Shown one piece after another: positions 62,401-64,000 of a DNA stretch of 64,000 nucleotides (position 1 is its first letter; each line of letters opens with the position of its first letter). Made by a program: the position numbers and the translations under genes. The DNA is from Leeuwenhoekiella palythoae. GTDB taxonomy: Bacteria; Bacteroidota; Bacteroidia; Flavobacteriales; Flavobacteriaceae. The notes under the pieces are model-generated. The model did not search any database and had not been told where the DNA came from. It saw nothing but the letters and a program-made list of their open reading frames with translations. The stretch covers positions 558,001 to 622,000 of the forward strand of contig NZ_FQXT01000003.1 in assembly GCF_900130045.1 (NCBI RefSeq), read 5' to 3'.

Positions 62401-63114
62401 CAATAGGGTGGGACGTTTGTAAAGACTAAAATCGAGTGCGGTATGAGTTTTAAGCACTTTTAAAATCTCTTTTAAAAGACGCTCATCGTATTGGTAAAGT
62501 TCGGCGTCAAAGTCAATACTGCTTTGGGCTTCAAAATAATTGGAAAGTTCGTCACTTATACGTTCCACCGGAACGATAAAATCTGCTAGGCCAGTTTTTA
62601 TGGCGTTACGCGGCATACCATCAAATTTGGCCTGCTCAGGTTGTTGCACCATAACCACGCCACCTTTCTCTTTTATGGCTCTAATTCCGCGCGAACCATC
62701 GCTTCCGGTTCCACTTAAGATGATCCCGGCGCAATGTTCTTTAGAATGATTAGCGAGCGACTCAAAAAAGAGGTCTATAGGTAGATTAAGCGATTTATCT
62801 TTGGGTTTTTCTAAAAGTCTGAATTTTCCGTCCTTAATCACCAAATTATTAGTAGGCGGAATCAGATAAATACAATTGGCTTTGATCTCTCCTTCATCTT
62901 CAATAACCTCAATAGGAATTTTAGTATTCTTCCCTAAAAGCTCTGCCATCAAGCTTTTATGATCTGGAGAAAGGTGTTGCACCACGATATAACTGTATAG
63001 TGATGCCGTAGGAACATTATCAAAAAAGTCATTGAGCGCTTGCAGGCCACCTGCACTTGCTCCTATTCCTACGATTACGTGAGTTGCTTTGTTAGTTTTT
63101 GTATTTGTATTCAC
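59488..63114 (-). CDS. CheB-CheR-PAS-histidine kinase fusion protein
   Basis: A 1208-residue signalling protein with a GTG start (63114). The CheB methylesterase domain (about 10-195) has the full triad: Ser20 in GIGASAGG, His47 in VVQHLSPDH, Asp139 in GTGSDGSRG. The CheR methyltransferase domain (about 205-475) shows FLIGVTKFFRD, VWDVGCSTGEEPFSLG and VMCRNLLIYL. A long coiled coil with repeated N-E-E-L heptads (about 650-740) links to two PAS domains and a histidine kinase with SICSHDLQEPLS (His1000), NALKY, DNGIGI and GVGLAHCKK. No receiver domain. It is first in the phytochrome operon. Confidence 0.94.
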   Translation of the reverse strand: MNTNTKTNKATHVIVGIGASAGGLQALNDFFDNVPTASLYSYIVVQHLSPDHKSLMAELLGKNTKIPIEVIEDEGEIKANCIYLIPPTNNLVIKDGKFRLLEKPKDKSLNLPIDLFFESLANHSKEHCAGIILSGTGSDGSRGIRAIKEKGGVVMVQQPEQAKFDGMPRNAIKTGLADFIVPVERISDELSNYFEAQSSIDFDAELYQYDERLLKEILKVLKTHTALDFSLYKRPTLLRRIGRRVRVLKLDSLEGYFEYLKTHKEEVQTLYKEFLIGVTKFFRDYKVWELLAEGIIPELVASKDDGDVIKVWDVGCSTGEEPFSLGILFLEEIEKQDKDVSLKIFATDISQDHLDIASRGSYSENVLSDLSKDRLKKYFRKHGDDFVVKDNLRKCIIFSNHDITNDPPFKNMDVVMCRNLLIYLQNDVQTKVIHLLHYALKQDGILTLGSSESLGVHKDNFEEINRKWNIYRNIESSERLKTEILNSTAERQTFKRHENGMKNGNVQNYSNTQRLKEEISKAIIQQYGAASVYIDENFQILEAMGAFKKYAQLPEEGFTTNLIDMLPEELAGPIKNTVNKAKRKRSQILYKDVEVYGDDEELQTRLDVLVKPIKNGVAEGDFHFIITLIEQDREHNKAIIVERADIHKSSQERIRDLEEELKETQYELSNALEEAETSNEELQASNEELLASNEELQSTNEELQSVNEELHTVNAEHIEKMEDLAMLNADMDNLLDSTRIGTVFLDKNLIIRKFTPAIREHFHLVKQDIGRSIENFVANFGIRRRKTIVDNIKSVMETGQVFEKRIKSKSGRYFLQRISPFVTGQDKIDGVVITFIDIHKVEQSQERLRKSEEKFKAFYEDDPVMHVTINSHTGLISECNKLFVETLGFKEKNEIIGKSIFEFYPKRTKVKAIALLDELEKSGSIANEELMLECVDGDKVDVLFNAELMTTTSAKDTTQWRCTLMEITDLKNAQQELQKQKEDLERINTDLEQFVSICSHDLQEPLSTIRFSSDFLSKKFSSELSEKGKEYLGYIHEASGRMAEQIKALLEHSRIGEDLKKTKVDVAELLEVVKYDLNRSIREANATVTVGKMPQMMAYETELRLLFQNLISNALKYRKKDTNPSIRISTFSDDEYQTFAIADNGIGIKEDDLEAIFKIFGRVPTEEKYDGTGVGLAHCKKIVKLHEGKIWVDSEFGQGSTFYFKIKK

Positions 63115-63144
63115 AAAATCTTTTTAGAGGTTAAGCACTCACAA

Positions 63145-63158
63145 AAGCAATATTGCTT
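63145..63158. promoter_or_regulatory. 14-bp perfect palindrome in the phytochrome operon leader
   Basis: AAGCAATATTGCTT is fully self-complementary; outside it, CTCAC (63138-63142) and GTGAG (63171-63175) form a further inverted pair. It lies between the inferred start of transcription and the GTG start codon. A repressor site or RNA hairpin are both possible. Confidence 0.5.
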
Positions 63159-63185
63159 AAAATAATAACCGTGAGCCCAGTCTCT

Positions 63186-63217
63186 CAAAAGTAAGGTTTT
63201 TAACCTAAAATTTGCAA
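63186..63217 (-). promoter_or_regulatory. Promoter of the phytochrome operon
   Basis: Minus-strand TTG (63215-63217), 21-nt spacer, -7 box TACTTTTG (63186-63193), an exact TAnnTTTG match about 70 nt before the start codon. The spacer holds a small inverted repeat AGGTT-AAA-AACCT. Confidence 0.65.
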
Positions 63218-63345
63218 TTAAATGTTAATGTTTAAGATTTAATTATGAAAAGTATTATCAGTAATAATATTAATTAAATCTGAAAATTCAATAAAGCACC
63301 CAAAATTATAACAATCAAACACTTACACCGACAAGCAAAAACATT

Positions 63346-64000
63346 TTAAAATTGGTAAACCGCAGCATTAATATTCATTCCCGCTCCTACCGAAGCAAAA
63401 ACTACTAGGTCTCCGGCTTCAATGCTGTGGCCTTCCACTTTATTTTTTAAGATTAAGTCGAGTAAAGTAGGCACGGTGGCTACAGAAGAATTCCCTAACC
63501 ACGAAATGATCATCGGCATAATGCTTTCTGGCGCTTCTTCATATCCGTAAAGTTTATACAGTCGGTCTATGATCGCATCGTCCATTTTGCCGTTTGCTTG
63601 ATGTATCAGCACTTTCTTCACCTTTTCGATCGGCACCTCGGCTTTATCTAAACAAGCTTTTATGGAAAGCGGTACCGTTTCTAAGGCATATTGATATAAA
63701 CGTCTTCCGTTCATTTTTAAATAAAGATCCTGCTTATTTTCTTCGGTAATATTATAAGAACATCCCATCGTAAGCATTTCGGCATAACGATACGTGTCTG
63801 AACGGGTTTTGTGTGCTAAAATTCCGGTGCGCTGATCAGCTTCTCTGCTTTCTAAAATAGTTGCTCCTGCCCCATCAGCATAGATCATACTGTCTCTATC
63901 GTGTAAATCAATAACCCGAGATAAGGTTTCAGTCCCAATGACCAGAATTTTTTTAGCGTCGCCTGATTTAATATAATAATCTGCCTGGATTATGCCTTGT
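63346..64000 (-). CDS. 3-oxoacyl-ACP synthase III-like protein, C-terminal part (5' end outside window)
   Basis: The frame stays open to the last base, so the N-terminal part lies outside. The visible 218 residues belong to the thiolase-fold KAS III (FabH-like) family: ILVIGTETLSRVIDLHDRDS, YADGAGATILES, the catalytic His in VLIHQANGKMDD and the Asn in ISWLGNSSVATV, ending with VVFASVGAGMNINAAVYQF. The active-site Cys is in the missing part. It condenses acyl-CoA or similar primers with malonyl-ACP; whether it is housekeeping or belongs to a pigment or polyketide-like pathway cannot be decided here. Confidence 0.85.
   Translation of the reverse strand, partial: QGIIQADYYIKSGDAKKILVIGTETLSRVIDLHDRDSMIYADGAGATILESREADQRTGILAHKTRSDTYRYAEMLTMGCSYNITEENKQDLYLKMNGRRLYQYALETVPLSIKACLDKAEVPIEKVKKVLIHQANGKMDDAIIDRLYKLYGYEEAPESIMPMIISWLGNSSVATVPTLLDLILKNKVEGHSIEAGDLVVFASVGAGMNINAAVYQF

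Overview
The window reads as a chromosomal stretch of a member of the Flavobacteriia (Bacteroidota), most likely a marine Flavobacteriaceae; the genus cannot be settled from sequence alone. The clues are a type IX secretion protein (PorQ), head-GIN and DUF4159 proteins, flavobacterial OmpW/porin-like barrels, lipoproteins and exported proteins ending in short '-AQ' type signal peptides, and Bacteroidota-type promoters (-33 TTG, -7 TAnnTTTG). The DNA is almost entirely coding. There are about 57 protein genes, no rRNA, tRNA, insertion sequence, prophage or CRISPR array that I can see. Many convergent gene pairs share a strong hairpin terminator or even share their stop codons.

Layout. 1-2850: end of a thioredoxin-like protein, then a minus-strand hydrolase/lytic transglycosylase pair and a small GNAT-like protein. 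2850-6430: MtaB tRNA-modifying enzyme, an orphan oligopeptide-binding lipoprotein, a small membrane protein. 6500-11193: a self-contained drug-efflux operon tetR-tolC-emrA-emrB whose promoter lies inside a perfect 37-bp palindrome. 11190-18831: GlmU-like nucleotidyltransferase, ribosomal protein S1 with a structured leader, a monoacylglycerol-lipase-like hydrolase, an unusual TonB-plug/TPR protein without a barrel, and an exported M20 amidohydrolase. 18886-26000: succinate-semialdehyde dehydrogenase, MFS-cmk-porQ, and Lon. 26226-29168: an ECF sigma factor operon with a membrane protein (putative anti-sigma) and two exported repetitive beta proteins (DUF4097-like and head-GIN). 29226-31452: UMF1-type MFS and an M48 lipoprotein protease.

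31544-39734: glycogen/alpha-glucan cluster of GlgE-pathway type (glgE, maltokinase, glgB, GH31 alpha-glucosidase) without a treS gene. 39947-43749: two MsrB methionine sulfoxide reductases side by side (one exported lipoprotein, one cytosolic), a collagen-like lipoprotein, a uracil-DNA glycosylase homologue, and dihydrolipoyl dehydrogenase followed by a 7-bp tandem repeat. 43891-48869: Dph6-type ATPase, aroQ, two tandem outer-membrane barrel paralogues, xerD, hsp20 and a small TonB-C-like exported protein. 49132-55745: sucC, lysA, a VOC protein, and an overlapping operon of DUF4159 protein, TrmH-type methyltransferase, AI-2E family transporter and THUMP-like methyltransferase.

55742-63114 (minus strand) is the most striking block: a five-gene red-light signalling operon encoding a 1208-residue CheB-CheR-PAS-histidine kinase, a bacteriophytochrome histidine kinase, two stand-alone response regulators and a heme oxygenase that makes the biliverdin chromophore, with gaps of 1-10 nt or overlaps between all genes, and a good promoter plus a perfect 14-bp palindrome in front. 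The window ends inside a ketoacyl-ACP synthase III-like gene.
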